Assembly: GCF_030065535.1 (NCBI RefSeq)
Contig: NZ_JASJND010000001.1
Span: 62,001 to 126,000, forward strand
DNA length: 64,000 nucleotides
Direction: 5' to 3'
From: Microbacterium dauci
Lineage (GTDB): Bacteria > Actinomycetota > Actinomycetes > Actinomycetales > Microbacteriaceae
Shown here: piece after piece, positions 1 to 8,072 of the stretch
Layout: each line of letters starts with the position of its first letter
How positions within the stretch are numbered: the stretch's first letter is position 1
The notes under the pieces: model-generated
What the model was told of the DNA's origin: nothing
Database searches by the model: none
Seen by the model: only the letters and a program-made list of their open reading frames with translations
Position numbers and translations under genes: made by a program

Positions 1-44
1 CGCGCCCGGCGTCGAAGCACGCACATGCACCGGGCACAAACGAG

Positions 45-67
45 TCGATGACGACGGTCGTCATCGA
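45..67. promoter_or_regulatory. Perfect 23-bp palindrome upstream of glpF (candidate operator)
   Basis: Two exactly complementary 11-bp arms (left arm TCGATGACGAC) flank one central base. The palindrome ends 28 bp before the glpF start codon, where a repressor or activator of the glycerol operon could bind. No regulator gene is visible in the window, so the cognate protein is unknown. It could instead form an RNA hairpin if transcription starts upstream of it. Confidence 0.5.
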
Positions 68-95
68 GCATGTATCGAAAGGTCAATGACGACAC

Positions 96-848
96 GTGAA
101 CGACATCAACTTGTGGCTCTACTTCGTCTCCGAGACGGTCGGCACCGGGCTGCTGACCCTGCTCGGCTGCGGTGTGGTCGCCAATGTGCTCCTCGCGAAG
201 TCCAAAGGTTTCGGCGGCGGCACGCTGATGATCAACTGGGGCTGGGGTCTGGCGGTGTTCATCGGTGTGCTCGGCTCCGCCTACTCGGGAGCGCAGCTCA
301 ACCCCGCCGTGTCGCTCGGGCTGCTGCTTGCCGGCGACCTCGAGGTGACTCTGTTCTTCGTCGCCGTGGCCGGTCAGCTCGTGGGCGCCTTCCTCGGTGC
401 CGTGCTCTGCTGGCTCACCTACAAGCAGCACTTCGACGGTGAGGCCGACGCGGCCACCAAGCTCGGGGTGTTCTCCACCGGCCCGGCGATCCGCTCGTAC
501 GGCTGGAACCTCGTCACCGAGATCATCGGCACCTTCGTGCTCGTCTTCACGATCTTCGCGTTCGCCGACTACGGCGACATCCAGATCGGCACCCCCGGCG
601 GCCTCGGCCCGCTGACCGCCCTACCCGTCGCCCTGCTCGTCGTCGGTATCGGCGCCTCGCTCGGCGGTCCCACCGGCTACGCCATCAACCCGGCCCGCGA
701 CCTCGGTCCGCGTATCGCCCACGCCGTGCTCCCCATCAAGGGCAAGGGTGCGAGCGACTGGTCGTACGCGTGGGTCCCCGTCGTCGGTCCGCTCATCGGC
801 GGCGCGATCGCCGCGGTCGCCGCCCCCGCACTGCTCTCGATGGTCTGA
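96..848 (+). CDS. glpF: Glycerol uptake facilitator (MIP/aquaglyceroporin family)
   Basis: This membrane channel lets glycerol diffuse into the cell, where the next gene product phosphorylates it. The 250-residue protein has the usual MIP length and six hydrophobic segments. Both pore NPA boxes are intact: QLNPAVSLG at residues 69-71 and AINPARDLGPR at 198-200. The Asp after the second NPA-Arg is typical of glycerol facilitators rather than water-only aquaporins. The GTG at 96 is in the frame that gives the MIP N-terminus, and an AAAGG lies about 13 nt upstream. glpK follows after 48 bp, so the two form a small operon. Confidence 0.93.
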   Translation: MNDINLWLYFVSETVGTGLLTLLGCGVVANVLLAKSKGFGGGTLMINWGWGLAVFIGVLGSAYSGAQLNPAVSLGLLLAGDLEVTLFFVAVAGQLVGAFLGAVLCWLTYKQHFDGEADAATKLGVFSTGPAIRSYGWNLVTEIIGTFVLVFTIFAFADYGDIQIGTPGGLGPLTALPVALLVVGIGASLGGPTGYAINPARDLGPRIAHAVLPIKGKGASDWSYAWVPVVGPLIGGAIAAVAAPALLSMV

Positions 849-896
849 CGACCAGCATCCGCGCGTTCAACAACACACGAAAGACGAGGAAGTCCC

Positions 897-2414
897 ATGG
901 CTGACTACATCATCGCAATCGATCAGGGCACCACATCCAGCCGCGCCATCATCTTCGACCACGGTGGCTCGATCATCGCCACCGGCCAGAAGGAGCACGA
1001 GCAGATCCTGCCGCGCGCTGGCTGGGTCGAGCACGACGCGATGGAGATCTGGCGCAACGTCCAGGAGGTGATCGGCGTGGCGCTCGCCAAGGCCGATCTC
1101 ACCCGCCACGACATCGCCGCCGTCGGCATCACCAACCAGCGCGAGACCGCCGTCGTGTGGGACAAGCACACCGGTGAGCCCGTCTACAACGCCATCGTCT
1201 GGCAGGACACTCGCACGCAGGCAATCGTCGACCGGCTCGCCACCGAGGGCCTCGGCACCGAGCGGTACAAGGGCATCGTCGGGCTGCCGCTGGCGACCTA
1301 CTTCTCGGGCACGAAGATCGCTTGGATCCTCGAGAACGTCGACGGCGCCCGCGAGCGCGCCGAAGCCGGCGACCTCATCTTCGGCACCACCGACACCTGG
1401 GTGCTGTGGAACCTCACCGGCGGCACCGACGGCGGCGTCCACGTCACCGACGTCACCAACGCCTCGCGCACCCTCTTCATGGACCTCGAGACGCTCGAGT
1501 GGCGTGAGGACATCCTCCAGGACTTCGGCGTCCCGCTGTCGATGATGCCCGAGATCCGCTCCTCCTCCGAGGTGTACGGGTACGCGGAGGACTCGTCGCT
1601 GCTGCGGGAGACCCCCGTCGCCGGCATCCTGGGCGACCAGCAGGCCGCCACGTTCGGCCAGGCCGCGTTCGAGAAGGGCGAGAGCAAGAACACCTACGGC
1701 ACCGGCAACTTCCTGATCTTCCAGACCGGGGAGGAGATCGTCCACTCCCGCAACGGGCTGCTGACGACCGTCGGCTACAAGCTCGGCGACCAGCCCACCC
1801 GCTACGCCCTCGAGGGATCGATCGCCGTCACCGGCTCGCTCATCCAGTGGCTGCGCGACCAGGTCGGCCTGATCTCCGCGGCGCCCGAGGTCGAGAAGCT
1901 CGCGGCATCCGTCGAGGACAACGGCGGCGTGTACGTCGTGCCCGCGTTCTCGGGCCTGTTCGCGCCGTACTGGCGTCCCGAGGCGCGCGGTGCGATCGTC
2001 GGTCTCACCCGGTTCTCCAACCGCGGCCACATCGCCCGCGCCGCGCTCGAGGCGACCGCGTTCCAGACGCGTGAGGTTCTCGACGCCGTCAACGCGGACT
2101 CCGGCGTCGACCTCGAAGAGCTCAAGGTCGACGGCGGCATGACGGCCAACGACACCCTCATGCAGTTCCAGGCCGACATGCTCGGTGTGCCCGTCGTCCG
2201 CCCGGTCGTCGCGGAGACGACGGCACTCGGCGCCGCGTACGCTGCCGGTCTCGCCGTCGGCTTCTGGTCTGACCTCGATGAGTTGCGCGCCAACTGGCAG
2301 GAGGACGCTCGCTGGGAGCCCAGCGACGACGTCGCTGAGCGCGAGCGTCAGCTGCGGCTGTGGAAGAAGGCCGTCACCAAGTCGTTCGACTGGGTCGACG
2401 ACGACGTCAACTGA
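897..2414 (+). CDS. glpK: Glycerol kinase
   Basis: This cytoplasmic enzyme converts glycerol and ATP to glycerol-3-phosphate, trapping what GlpF admits. The 505-residue length is normal for FGGY-family kinases. The N-terminal phosphate-binding motif DQGTTSSR is at residues 9-16. The GDQQAA stretch and the later [18 protein letters not shown] segment are characteristic of the family. A GAGGAA ribosome-binding site sits 6-11 nt before the ATG. No glycerol-3-phosphate dehydrogenase lies nearby. A strong hairpin follows the stop codon. Confidence 0.96.
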   Translation: MADYIIAIDQGTTSSRAIIFDHGGSIIATGQKEHEQILPRAGWVEHDAMEIWRNVQEVIGVALAKADLTRHDIAAVGITNQRETAVVWDKHTGEPVYNAIVWQDTRTQAIVDRLATEGLGTERYKGIVGLPLATYFSGTKIAWILENVDGARERAEAGDLIFGTTDTWVLWNLTGGTDGGVHVTDVTNASRTLFMDLETLEWREDILQDFGVPLSMMPEIRSSSEVYGYAEDSSLLRETPVAGILGDQQAATFGQAAFEKGESKNTYGTGNFLIFQTGEEIVHSRNGLLTTVGYKLGDQPTRYALEGSIAVTGSLIQWLRDQVGLISAAPEVEKLAASVEDNGGVYVVPAFSGLFAPYWRPEARGAIVGLTRFSNRGHIARAALEATAFQTREVLDAVNADSGVDLEELKVDGGMTANDTLMQFQADMLGVPVVRPVVAETTALGAAYAAGLAVGFWSDLDELRANWQEDARWEPSDDVAERERQLRLWKKAVTKSFDWVDDDVN

Positions 2415-2430
2415 GCCCACCCGCGAGCGA

Positions 2431-2467
2431 ACGCCCCGCCGCCCGGTTTCGACCGGCGGTGGGGCGT
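2431..2467. terminator. Hairpin between convergent glpK and the Fpg/Nei gene
   Basis: A GC-rich stem (left arm starts ACGCCCCGCCG, right arm ends GGTGGGGCGT, one mismatch) closes over a GGTTTCGACC-type loop. It starts 17 bp after glpK and ends 15 bp before the stop of the opposite-strand glycosylase gene, so it can terminate from both sides. There is no U-tract, which is common in actinobacteria. Confidence 0.7.
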
Positions 2468-2481
2468 CGCAGCGTCCGCCG

Positions 2482-3357
2482 CTACTTGAGCAGTCGCGAC
2501 AACCGGCGATCAGCGAGCACCTTGCCACCCGTCTGACACGTTGCGCAGTACTCGAGGCTGTTGTCGGCGAAGAAGACCGAGCGCACTTCGTCGCCGCACA
2601 CGGGGCACGCCTGCCCGCGTCTGCCATGGACAGCCATGCCGCGTCGCTTCGCGTCCTTAAGGTCTGCGGGCGGCTTTCCGGATGCCGCGGTCACGGCCTC
2701 CGTCAGCGTGTCACGGGTCGCGGCGTAGAGCCGATCGACGTCCTCGTCGCTCAGCGTGGCGGCGAGGGCGTACGGCGACATCTTCGCCGCGTGGAGGATC
2801 TCGTCGGAGTAGGCGTTGCCGATGCCCGCGACGATCGACTGGTCGCGCAGGACGCCCTTGATCTGGGTGCGGCGGCCGGCGAGCAGCTCCGCGAGGGTGT
2901 CCCGTGTGAACGCGGCGTCGAGTGGATCGGGCCCGAGCCTGGCGATACCGGGGACGTCGGAGGGGGACCGGGCCGCGTAGTACGCGAGCGACTTCTTCGT
3001 CCCGGCCTCGGTGAGATCGAACCCCGACCCGTCGTCGAACGCGACGCGGAGTGCGATCGGAGTCTTCCCCGGGCGGATGATCGTCGACGGCAGCTGGTCG
3101 TACCAGCGCAGCCAGCCCGCCTTCGCGAGGTGGAAGATCAGGTGCACGGGCTCGCGGCCGGCAGCATCCGCCGTCAGATCAACGAACTTGCCGTGGCGGG
3201 CGACGGTCGTGATCTTCCCGCCAACGAGCGCGTCGATGGGCGGGTCGTAGGTTTTCAGGGCAGCGATGTTCGCGACCGATGCCTTCGTGATCCCGAGCCC
3301 GGTGGCGCGCGTCGTCAGGAAGTCGACGAGTCCTTGCACCTCCGGCATCTCGGGCAT
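2482..3357 (-). CDS. Fpg/Nei family DNA glycosylase
   Basis: This base-excision repair enzyme should remove oxidised bases and nick the abasic site by beta-elimination. I chose the start at 3357 because it places the catalytic Pro2-Glu3 at the mature N-terminus (MPEMPEVQGL). Longer upstream reading in the same frame overlaps the acetyltransferase and is not supported. The 291-residue protein has the helix-two-turn-helix segment LRDQSIVAGIGNAYSDEIL. It ends in a CPVC...CATC zinc finger followed by the basic tail of the family. The start lies 4 bp after the stop of the acetyltransferase gene, so the two are cotranscribed. Choosing between Fpg (8-oxoG) and Nei (oxidised pyrimidines) is not possible from motifs alone. 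Confidence 0.9.
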   Translation of the reverse strand: MPEMPEVQGLVDFLTTRATGLGITKASVANIAALKTYDPPIDALVGGKITTVARHGKFVDLTADAAGREPVHLIFHLAKAGWLRWYDQLPSTIIRPGKTPIALRVAFDDGSGFDLTEAGTKKSLAYYAARSPSDVPGIARLGPDPLDAAFTRDTLAELLAGRRTQIKGVLRDQSIVAGIGNAYSDEILHAAKMSPYALAATLSDEDVDRLYAATRDTLTEAVTAASGKPPADLKDAKRRGMAVHGRRGQACPVCGDEVRSVFFADNSLEYCATCQTGGKVLADRRLSRLLK

Positions 3358-3361
3358 GCGC

Positions 3362-3940
3362 TCATCCTGCCAGGACGTCGTCGAGCACGGGCCACGGCAC
3401 CGGCGTGCGGTCGTCGTCCGGGAGGATCGCGGCGATCCAGCCGTCGCTGCGGACCCCGCCGCCGTTGACGAGGCTCGCGCGGAGCGTGCCCTCGAACCGC
3501 AGGCCGAGCGCCCGCGCCGAGCGGGCGGAGGGGAGGTTACCGGCGACCGCGCGCCACTCGACGCGTGACAGGTTCGGGCCGGCATCCGAGAACGACCAGT
3601 CGAGCACCGCGACGGCTGCCTCGTGCAGGAATCCGCGACCGCGGGCGTGCGGCGCGAGCCAGTATCCGATCTCGCCGTTCCCGCCGCCGAGCCGGTTCAT
3701 GCCGATCATCCCCGCGAAGGTGCCGGCTTCGCGGATCGCCCAGTTCGCGTTGCTGCCGTCGGCCCACCACTCCGCGGCCTTGGCGACGAAGCCGACCGCG
3801 TGCGTCCGCTCGTACGGCTGCGGCACGGTCGTGTACCGCTGCACGTCGGGGTCCTGGCATGCCGCGTGGATCGCGTCGACGTCGGCATCCACCGGGATCG
3901 ACAGCTCGAGTCGCGCCGTCCGCAGCACCACCGGTTCCAT
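3362..3940 (-). CDS. GNAT family N-acetyltransferase (RimJ/RimL-like)
   Basis: This is a 192-residue acetyl-CoA-dependent acetyltransferase of the RimJ/RimL type. The N-terminal TARLELSIPVDADVDAIHAACQD and the GYWLAPHARGRGFLHEAA segment (acetyl-CoA loop with R-G-R-G) are typical. The SARALGLRFEGTLR near the C-terminus matches the family's final strand. The substrate is unknown, whether a ribosomal protein N-terminus, an antibiotic or a small amine. The ATG is preceded by TAGGGT plus 6 nt, so its mRNA is probably leaderless. The glycosylase gene follows after 4 bp. Confidence 0.85.
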   Translation of the reverse strand: MEPVVLRTARLELSIPVDADVDAIHAACQDPDVQRYTTVPQPYERTHAVGFVAKAAEWWADGSNANWAIREAGTFAGMIGMNRLGGGNGEIGYWLAPHARGRGFLHEAAVAVLDWSFSDAGPNLSRVEWRAVAGNLPSARSARALGLRFEGTLRASLVNGGGVRSDGWIAAILPDDDRTPVPWPVLDDVLAG

Positions 3941-3946
3941 GCCCCG

Positions 3947-3952
3947 ACCCTA
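3947..3952 (-). promoter_or_regulatory. -10 box (TAGGGT), leaderless promoter of the acetyltransferase gene
   Basis: TAGGGT is followed by 6 nt and then the ATG at 3940, so transcription should begin at or next to the start codon. Confidence 0.6.
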
Positions 3953-3985
3953 CCCGTCGCCCCGCGCCGAGTGACCGCTGGATCT

Positions 3986-4100
3986 GGGTCACAACTCAGG
4001 CAGATGTCCTCGCAGTCACACTCACGCGGTCTCCCGAGGTCAGTCTGCCTGAGTTATGACCCGTCGCCAGATTTCTCCCCACCGGCCTGAGTTGTGGTCC
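3986..4100. repeat. Intergenic inverted-repeat element with three ACAACTC-type copies
   Basis: A 19-bp arm at 3986-4004 (GGGTCACAACTCAGGCAGA) is repeated inverted at 4044-4062 with one mismatch across a 39-nt loop. A third, more diverged copy (GCCTGAGTTGTGGTCC) lies at 4085-4100 in the orientation of the second. The element starts about 40 bp after the trpS stop codon and precedes the acetyltransferase promoter. It could act as a terminator or be a dispersed non-coding repeat. Confidence 0.75.
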
Positions 4101-4138
4101 AGCGCGGGACCGCGGCGGCCGCGCGCGGCCGGCGCGGG

Positions 4139-5143
4139 TCAGACGCGGCGGAGGAGGCCGACCTTCGCGTAGACGTCGGACAGGGTCGCGTCGGCGACCT
4201 CGTCGGCGCGGGCGGCGTTGGCAGCGAGGACGCGGTCGAGCTCAGCCGGGTCGGCGAGCAGCTCGAGGGCGCGCTCGCGCACCGGACCGAACTCCTCGAC
4301 GACGACCTCGGCCAGTGCCTTCTTGAAGTCGCCGTAGCCGCGGCCCGCGAACTCGTCTTCGATCGCGGGGATCTGGCGGCCCGTCAGCGCCGCGAAGATC
4401 ACGAGCATGTTCGAGACACCGGGCTTCTGCTCCCGGTCGAACCGCACGACACCCTCGGAGTCGGTGACCGCTCGCATGATCTTCTTCGCCGACTTCGACG
4501 GCTCGTCGAGCAGCCACAGCACACCGGCATCCGACTCGGCCGACTTCGACATCTTCGAGGTCGGGTTCTGCAGGTCGTAGATCCGCGCCGTCTCCTTCTG
4601 GATGACCGGCGTCGGTACCTGGAACGTCTTGCCGAAGCGCGAGTTGAACCGTTCGGCGAGGTCGCGCGTCAGCTCGACGTGCTGCTTCTGGTCGTCGCCG
4701 ACCGGCACGATGTCTGTCTGGTACAGCAGGATGTCGGCCGCCATCAGGATCGGGTAGGTGAACAGGCCGACGTTGGTCGCGTCGGTGCCGTAGCGCGAGG
4801 ACTTGTCCTTGAACTGCGTCATGCGCCCGGCCTCGCCGAAGCCGGTCATCGTGGACAGGATCCACGCGAGCTCGGCGTGCGCACGCACGTGCGACTGGAC
4901 GTAGAGGGTCGACTTCGAGGGCTCGATCCCGGCCGCGATGTACTGCGCCGCAGTGCGACGCGTCTTCTCGCGAAGCTCAGCTGGGTCGTTCGGCTGGGTG
5001 AGGGCGTGCAGGTCGACGACGGAGAAGAACGCGTCGTAGGCCTCCTGCAGGTCCCGCCACTGCATGAGCGCGCCGATGTAGTTGCCGATCTGGAGGGAGT
5101 CGGCGGACGGCTGCATTCCGGAGTACAGGCGGGGTTTGCTCAC
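4139..5143 (-). CDS. trpS: Tryptophanyl-tRNA synthetase
   Basis: This enzyme charges tRNA-Trp for translation. It is a class I synthetase: the HIGH-equivalent is in GNYIGAL near residue 25 and the KMSKS loop reads TSKMSKSAESD. The length of 334 residues is normal. Two in-frame starts exist, ATG at 5146 and GTG at 5143. I prefer GTG 5143 because the -10 box TAGGAT is 6 nt before it, matching many other genes here, while the ATG would be only 3 nt away. Use of the ATG would add a single residue. A repeat element follows the gene. Confidence 0.95.
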   Translation of the reverse strand: MSKPRLYSGMQPSADSLQIGNYIGALMQWRDLQEAYDAFFSVVDLHALTQPNDPAELREKTRRTAAQYIAAGIEPSKSTLYVQSHVRAHAELAWILSTMTGFGEAGRMTQFKDKSSRYGTDATNVGLFTYPILMAADILLYQTDIVPVGDDQKQHVELTRDLAERFNSRFGKTFQVPTPVIQKETARIYDLQNPTSKMSKSAESDAGVLWLLDEPSKSAKKIMRAVTDSEGVVRFDREQKPGVSNMLVIFAALTGRQIPAIEDEFAGRGYGDFKKALAEVVVEEFGPVRERALELLADPAELDRVLAANAARADEVADATLSDVYAKVGLLRRV

Positions 5144-5149
5144 CATACA

Positions 5150-5155
5150 ATCCTA
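5150..5155 (-). promoter_or_regulatory. -10 box (TAGGAT) of trpS, decides the start codon
   Basis: The hexamer is 6 nt from the GTG at 5143 and 3 nt from the ATG at 5146. A leaderless transcript would begin at the GTG. Confidence 0.55.
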
Positions 5156-5160
5156 GGCGC

Positions 5161-5216
5161 GATCGGATGCCGCACCGCCGGCCTGCCCGATCGGATGCCG
5201 CACCGCCGGCCTGCCC
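5161..5216. repeat. Perfect tandem duplication of a 28-bp unit
   Basis: Positions 5161-5188 and 5189-5216 are identical (units begin GATCGGATGCCGCACC). The duplication lies just upstream of the trpS -10 box and downstream of xthA. Each unit carries one copy of the window-wide GGATGCCG word. Confidence 0.9.
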
Positions 5217-5241
5217 GCCATCGTCCCCCGCAGTGGGCCGT

Positions 5242-6084
5242 TCAGTTCCCGAGCGTGTAGTCCGCGACGACCGGCGCGTGGTCGCTCCACCGGGTGTCCC
5301 ACGACGGCGCGCGGACGACGCGGTAGTCGACGACGCGCGGAGCGAGCGACGGGGAGGCCAGGTGGTAGTCGATGCGCCACCCGGTGTCGGTGTCGAACGC
5401 TTTGCCTCGGTTCGACCACCAGGTGTAGGGCCCATCGACCTCGCCGGCGAACGTGCGACCGACGTCGCTCCAGCCGAGTCCGGTGCCCGATGAGCCGTCG
5501 ACGGTTTCGACCGTCTCGCCGAGCGGCGCGATGAAGCGGTCGAAGTAGGCGCGCTCGCGCGGCAGGAAGCCGGCCTTCTTGACGTTGCCCTTCCAGTTGC
5601 GGATGTCGAACTGGCGGTGGCCGACGTTGAGGTCGCCGGTGATGACGGCGTGGCCGGCGGCGAGGAGCGGCATCCGCTGTTCCATCGCGTCGAGGAAGGC
5701 GTACTTCGCGACCTGCTTTTCGGTGTCGGCTTCGCCGGTGAAGACATAGGCGCTCACGACGGTGAGGTGCTCGCCGTCGACGTCGAGGTCGGCCTCGACC
5801 CAGCGGCCCTTGCTGTCGAGGGTGTCGTCGCCGAGGTCGACGCGCCACACGTCGAGCGGCGCACGCGTGGCGATCGCGACGCCAGCGCGGCCCTTCGCGA
5901 GCGCCTCGTCGTTGACGACATGCCAGCCGGGGAGGGCGGCCTGCAGGTCGGTGAGCTCGGCGCGCACCTCTTGCAGGGTGAGGACGTCGACGTCGGCCGT
6001 CTCGAGCCAGTCGTGCATCCCCTTCCGGGCGGCGGCACGGATGCCGTTGACGTTCACGGACGCGATGCGGAGGGGGCGGGGCAC
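5242..6084 (-). CDS. xthA: Exodeoxyribonuclease III (AP endonuclease, XthA type)
   Basis: This Mg-dependent enzyme cleaves abasic sites and degrades 3' ends in base-excision repair, so it works downstream of glycosylases such as the one at 2482-3357. The 280-residue protein has the ExoIII motifs in order: SVNVNGIRAA at the N-terminus, LTLQEVRAE with the metal-binding Glu, ITGDLNVGH with the catalytic Asp and Asn, and the terminal SDHAPVVADY with the catalytic His. The GTG at 6084 starts right before the conserved PRPLRIASVNVNG and lies 7 nt after a TACGCT -10 box. The longer upstream reading lacks family similarity. Confidence 0.92.
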   Translation of the reverse strand: MPRPLRIASVNVNGIRAAARKGMHDWLETADVDVLTLQEVRAELTDLQAALPGWHVVNDEALAKGRAGVAIATRAPLDVWRVDLGDDTLDSKGRWVEADLDVDGEHLTVVSAYVFTGEADTEKQVAKYAFLDAMEQRMPLLAAGHAVITGDLNVGHRQFDIRNWKGNVKKAGFLPRERAYFDRFIAPLGETVETVDGSSGTGLGWSDVGRTFAGEVDGPYTWWSNRGKAFDTDTGWRIDYHLASPSLAPRVVDYRVVRAPSWDTRWSDHAPVVADYTLGN

Positions 6085-6091
6085 GCCTTCC

Positions 6092-6097
6092 AGCGTA
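6092..6097 (-). promoter_or_regulatory. -10 box (TACGCT), leaderless promoter of xthA
   Basis: It is spaced 7 nt from the GTG start. It lies in the short gap after the YihY gene stop codon at 6143. Confidence 0.5.
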
Positions 6098-6142
6098 CGT
6101 GCGCGGTACGACACCGAAGGTCCGGCGACACCGACGGACCGG

Positions 6143-7285
6143 TCAGTCGTCCTCGAGCTCGTCGAGATCGCGCTGCGCGTCGCGCAGTCGCAGCGCAGCG
6201 CGTGGTCGCTGCCACCACGAGGCATCGTCCAACATGGATGCCGCGTCCCGCACCCGCGCCCGCGCGACGACCCGCGCCGCCCGGCGTTCCGCCGCGCGCC
6301 GCTCCTCGTCGGTGAGGTGCACGAGCGGGATGCCGTCGTCGTCCGCCGAGACGGCGACCGCCGACGCCGCCACGAGGATGACGATCCCGGCGAGCCGCAG
6401 CCACAGCAGGAACCCGATGATGACCGAGAACGTGGCGAGCAGCGGGTTGGTGGGGGAGTAGACCGCGAGGAAGCCGGCGCCGAGCTGCAGCAGGCTCAGC
6501 GCCGCACCGCCGAACGTCGCTCCGGGTGCGATCGACCGCCACGGGAGCGAGGTGCCGGTGAGGAAGCGGATGAGGGCGGTGAGCGCCGCGCTGTTGACGA
6601 CGAAGCCGACGACGACGGATGCCACCCGGCTCAGCACGTCGATCGCTTGGGACTCGTACGGCAGATCGAACCAGTCGAACACCTGCGCGACGATGCCGCC
6701 CGCGATGAGACCGAACGCCGCGCCCAGGACGAGGGCGACACCGAACAGCACTGCCGCGATGAAGTCCCCGATCTTCAGGAGCACGTAGTTGCGGGTGTCG
6801 AACGGCAGCTCGAAGATGTCGCGCACCGCCCGGCGGGTGAAGGTCACGAAGCCGATAGCGGTCCAGATCGCAACGCCGAGTGCCACGGCGCCAGTGACGG
6901 CGAGAAGGCTGCTGCTCGTGCGGGCGACCTCCTCGACATCGTCGGGGTGGACGGGCCCGGTCGCTGAGATGAGGTCGGGCACGTAGGAGTTGACGATGGC
7001 GATGAGGCCGTCGACGGCGGCATCCGATCCACCGAGCCACAGCCCGACGACTGCGAACGCCGTGTACAGCGTCGCGAAGATCGCGAACAGCGATTGGTAG
7101 CTGATGCTCGCGGCGAGCAGGAAGCCGTTATTGCGAAGGAAGTGCCGCCATACGCGGACGGGGTACCAGCCCAGCGTCTTGCGCGTGACCTCGCCGGCGC
7201 GTTCGAGTGGCTGGTCGAGTCGCTCGCGCAGACGAGACGCCTCCCACCGCTCGCGCAGGGGAGGCGTCAAATCGTCCGAGGTCAC
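6143..7285 (-). CDS. YihY/virulence factor BrkB family inner-membrane protein
   Basis: This is a 380-residue polytopic membrane protein of the YihY/BrkB (UPF0761) family. The family motif region RNNGFLLAASISYQSLFAIFATLYTAF follows the first cytoplasmic stretch, and about six hydrophobic segments span residues 45-320. The family was once called ribonuclease BN, but that activity belongs to another gene, and the true function is unknown. A charged cytoplasmic tail follows the last segment. The GTG start is 6 nt after a TACCCT -10 box. The gene sits between sdhB and xthA on the same strand but appears to have its own promoter. Confidence 0.85.
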   Translation of the reverse strand: MTSDDLTPPLRERWEASRLRERLDQPLERAGEVTRKTLGWYPVRVWRHFLRNNGFLLAASISYQSLFAIFATLYTAFAVVGLWLGGSDAAVDGLIAIVNSYVPDLISATGPVHPDDVEEVARTSSSLLAVTGAVALGVAIWTAIGFVTFTRRAVRDIFELPFDTRNYVLLKIGDFIAAVLFGVALVLGAAFGLIAGGIVAQVFDWFDLPYESQAIDVLSRVASVVVGFVVNSAALTALIRFLTGTSLPWRSIAPGATFGGAALSLLQLGAGFLAVYSPTNPLLATFSVIIGFLLWLRLAGIVILVAASAVAVSADDDGIPLVHLTDEERRAAERRAARVVARARVRDAASMLDDASWWQRPRAALRLRDAQRDLDELEDD

Positions 7286-7291
7286 GCCTCG

Positions 7292-7297
7292 AGGGTA
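7292..7297 (-). promoter_or_regulatory. -10 box (TACCCT), leaderless promoter of the YihY gene
   Basis: Six nt separate it from the GTG start at 7285. It lies in the 19-bp gap after sdhB, which separates this gene from the sdh operon. Confidence 0.5.
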
Positions 7298-7304
7298 TCG
7301 GGGG

Positions 7305-8072
7305 TCAGCCGCGGAGGACCGCCTGCTTGACCTCGGCGATGGCCTTGGTGATCTCGATGCCGCGGGGGCACGCCTCGGTGCAGTTGAAGGTCGTGCGGCA
7401 GCGCCAGACGCCTTCCTTGTCGTTGAGGATGTCGAGGCGCACGTCGCCCGCGTCGTCGCGCGAGTCGAAGATGAAGCGGTGCGCGTTGACGATCGCGGCG
7501 GGGCCGAAGTACTGGCCGTCGGTCCAGAACACGGGGCACGACGAGGTGCACGCGGCGCAGAGGATGCACTTGGTCGTGTCGTCGTAGACGGCGCGGTCGG
7601 TGATCGACTGGAAGCGCTCCTTGCCCGGCTCGGGCTTCGAGTTCGACTGGAGGAAGGGCTGCACCTCGCGGAAGGACTCGAAGAACGGGTCCATGTCGAC
7701 GATGAGGTCCTTCTCGAGCGGCAGGCCCTTGATCGCCTCGACGTAGATCGGCTTCGAGATGTCGAGGTCCTTGATCAGCGTCTTGCAGGCGAGGCGGTTG
7801 CGGCCGTTGATGCGCATCGCGTCGGAGCCGCAGATACCGTGCGCGCACGAGCGGCGGAAGCTCAGCGAGCCGTCGACGTCCCACTTGATGCGGTGGAGGG
7901 CGTCCAGGACGCGGTCGGTCGGGTACATCTCGACGTCGTAGTCGACCCAGCGGGGCTCGGTGTCGGTCTCGGGGTCGAACCGGCGGATGATGAATGTGAC
8001 CAGGTACGACTGGATGCCGGAGTCGTTCGACTCCTGCGGTGCGGCAGGCGCGTCGGGGGCGACGAGGGTCAT
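7305..8072 (-). CDS. sdhB: Succinate dehydrogenase iron-sulfur subunit
   Basis: This subunit passes electrons from the FAD of SdhA to the membrane quinone site. The 255-residue protein carries the [2Fe-2S] motif SCAHGICGSDAM with a later LAC. It also has two ferredoxin-type clusters in CILCAACTSSCPVFW and CRTTFNCTEACPRG. The ATG at 8072 overlaps the sdhA stop by one base (TGATG), indicating translational coupling. The longer reading frame upstream of this ATG is only a shadow of sdhA. It is the last gene of the sdhC-D-A-B operon. Confidence 0.97.
   Translation of the reverse strand: MTLVAPDAPAAPQESNDSGIQSYLVTFIIRRFDPETDTEPRWVDYDVEMYPTDRVLDALHRIKWDVDGSLSFRRSCAHGICGSDAMRINGRNRLACKTLIKDLDISKPIYVEAIKGLPLEKDLIVDMDPFFESFREVQPFLQSNSKPEPGKERFQSITDRAVYDDTTKCILCAACTSSCPVFWTDGQYFGPAAIVNAHRFIFDSRDDAGDVRLDILNDKEGVWRCRTTFNCTEACPRGIEITKAIAEVKQAVLRG

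Noticed and set aside
3358..3585. Upstream extension of the Fpg/Nei glycosylase
   Set aside because: The catalytic residue must be the N-terminal proline, so only the start at 3357 is workable. The extension also overlaps the acetyltransferase.
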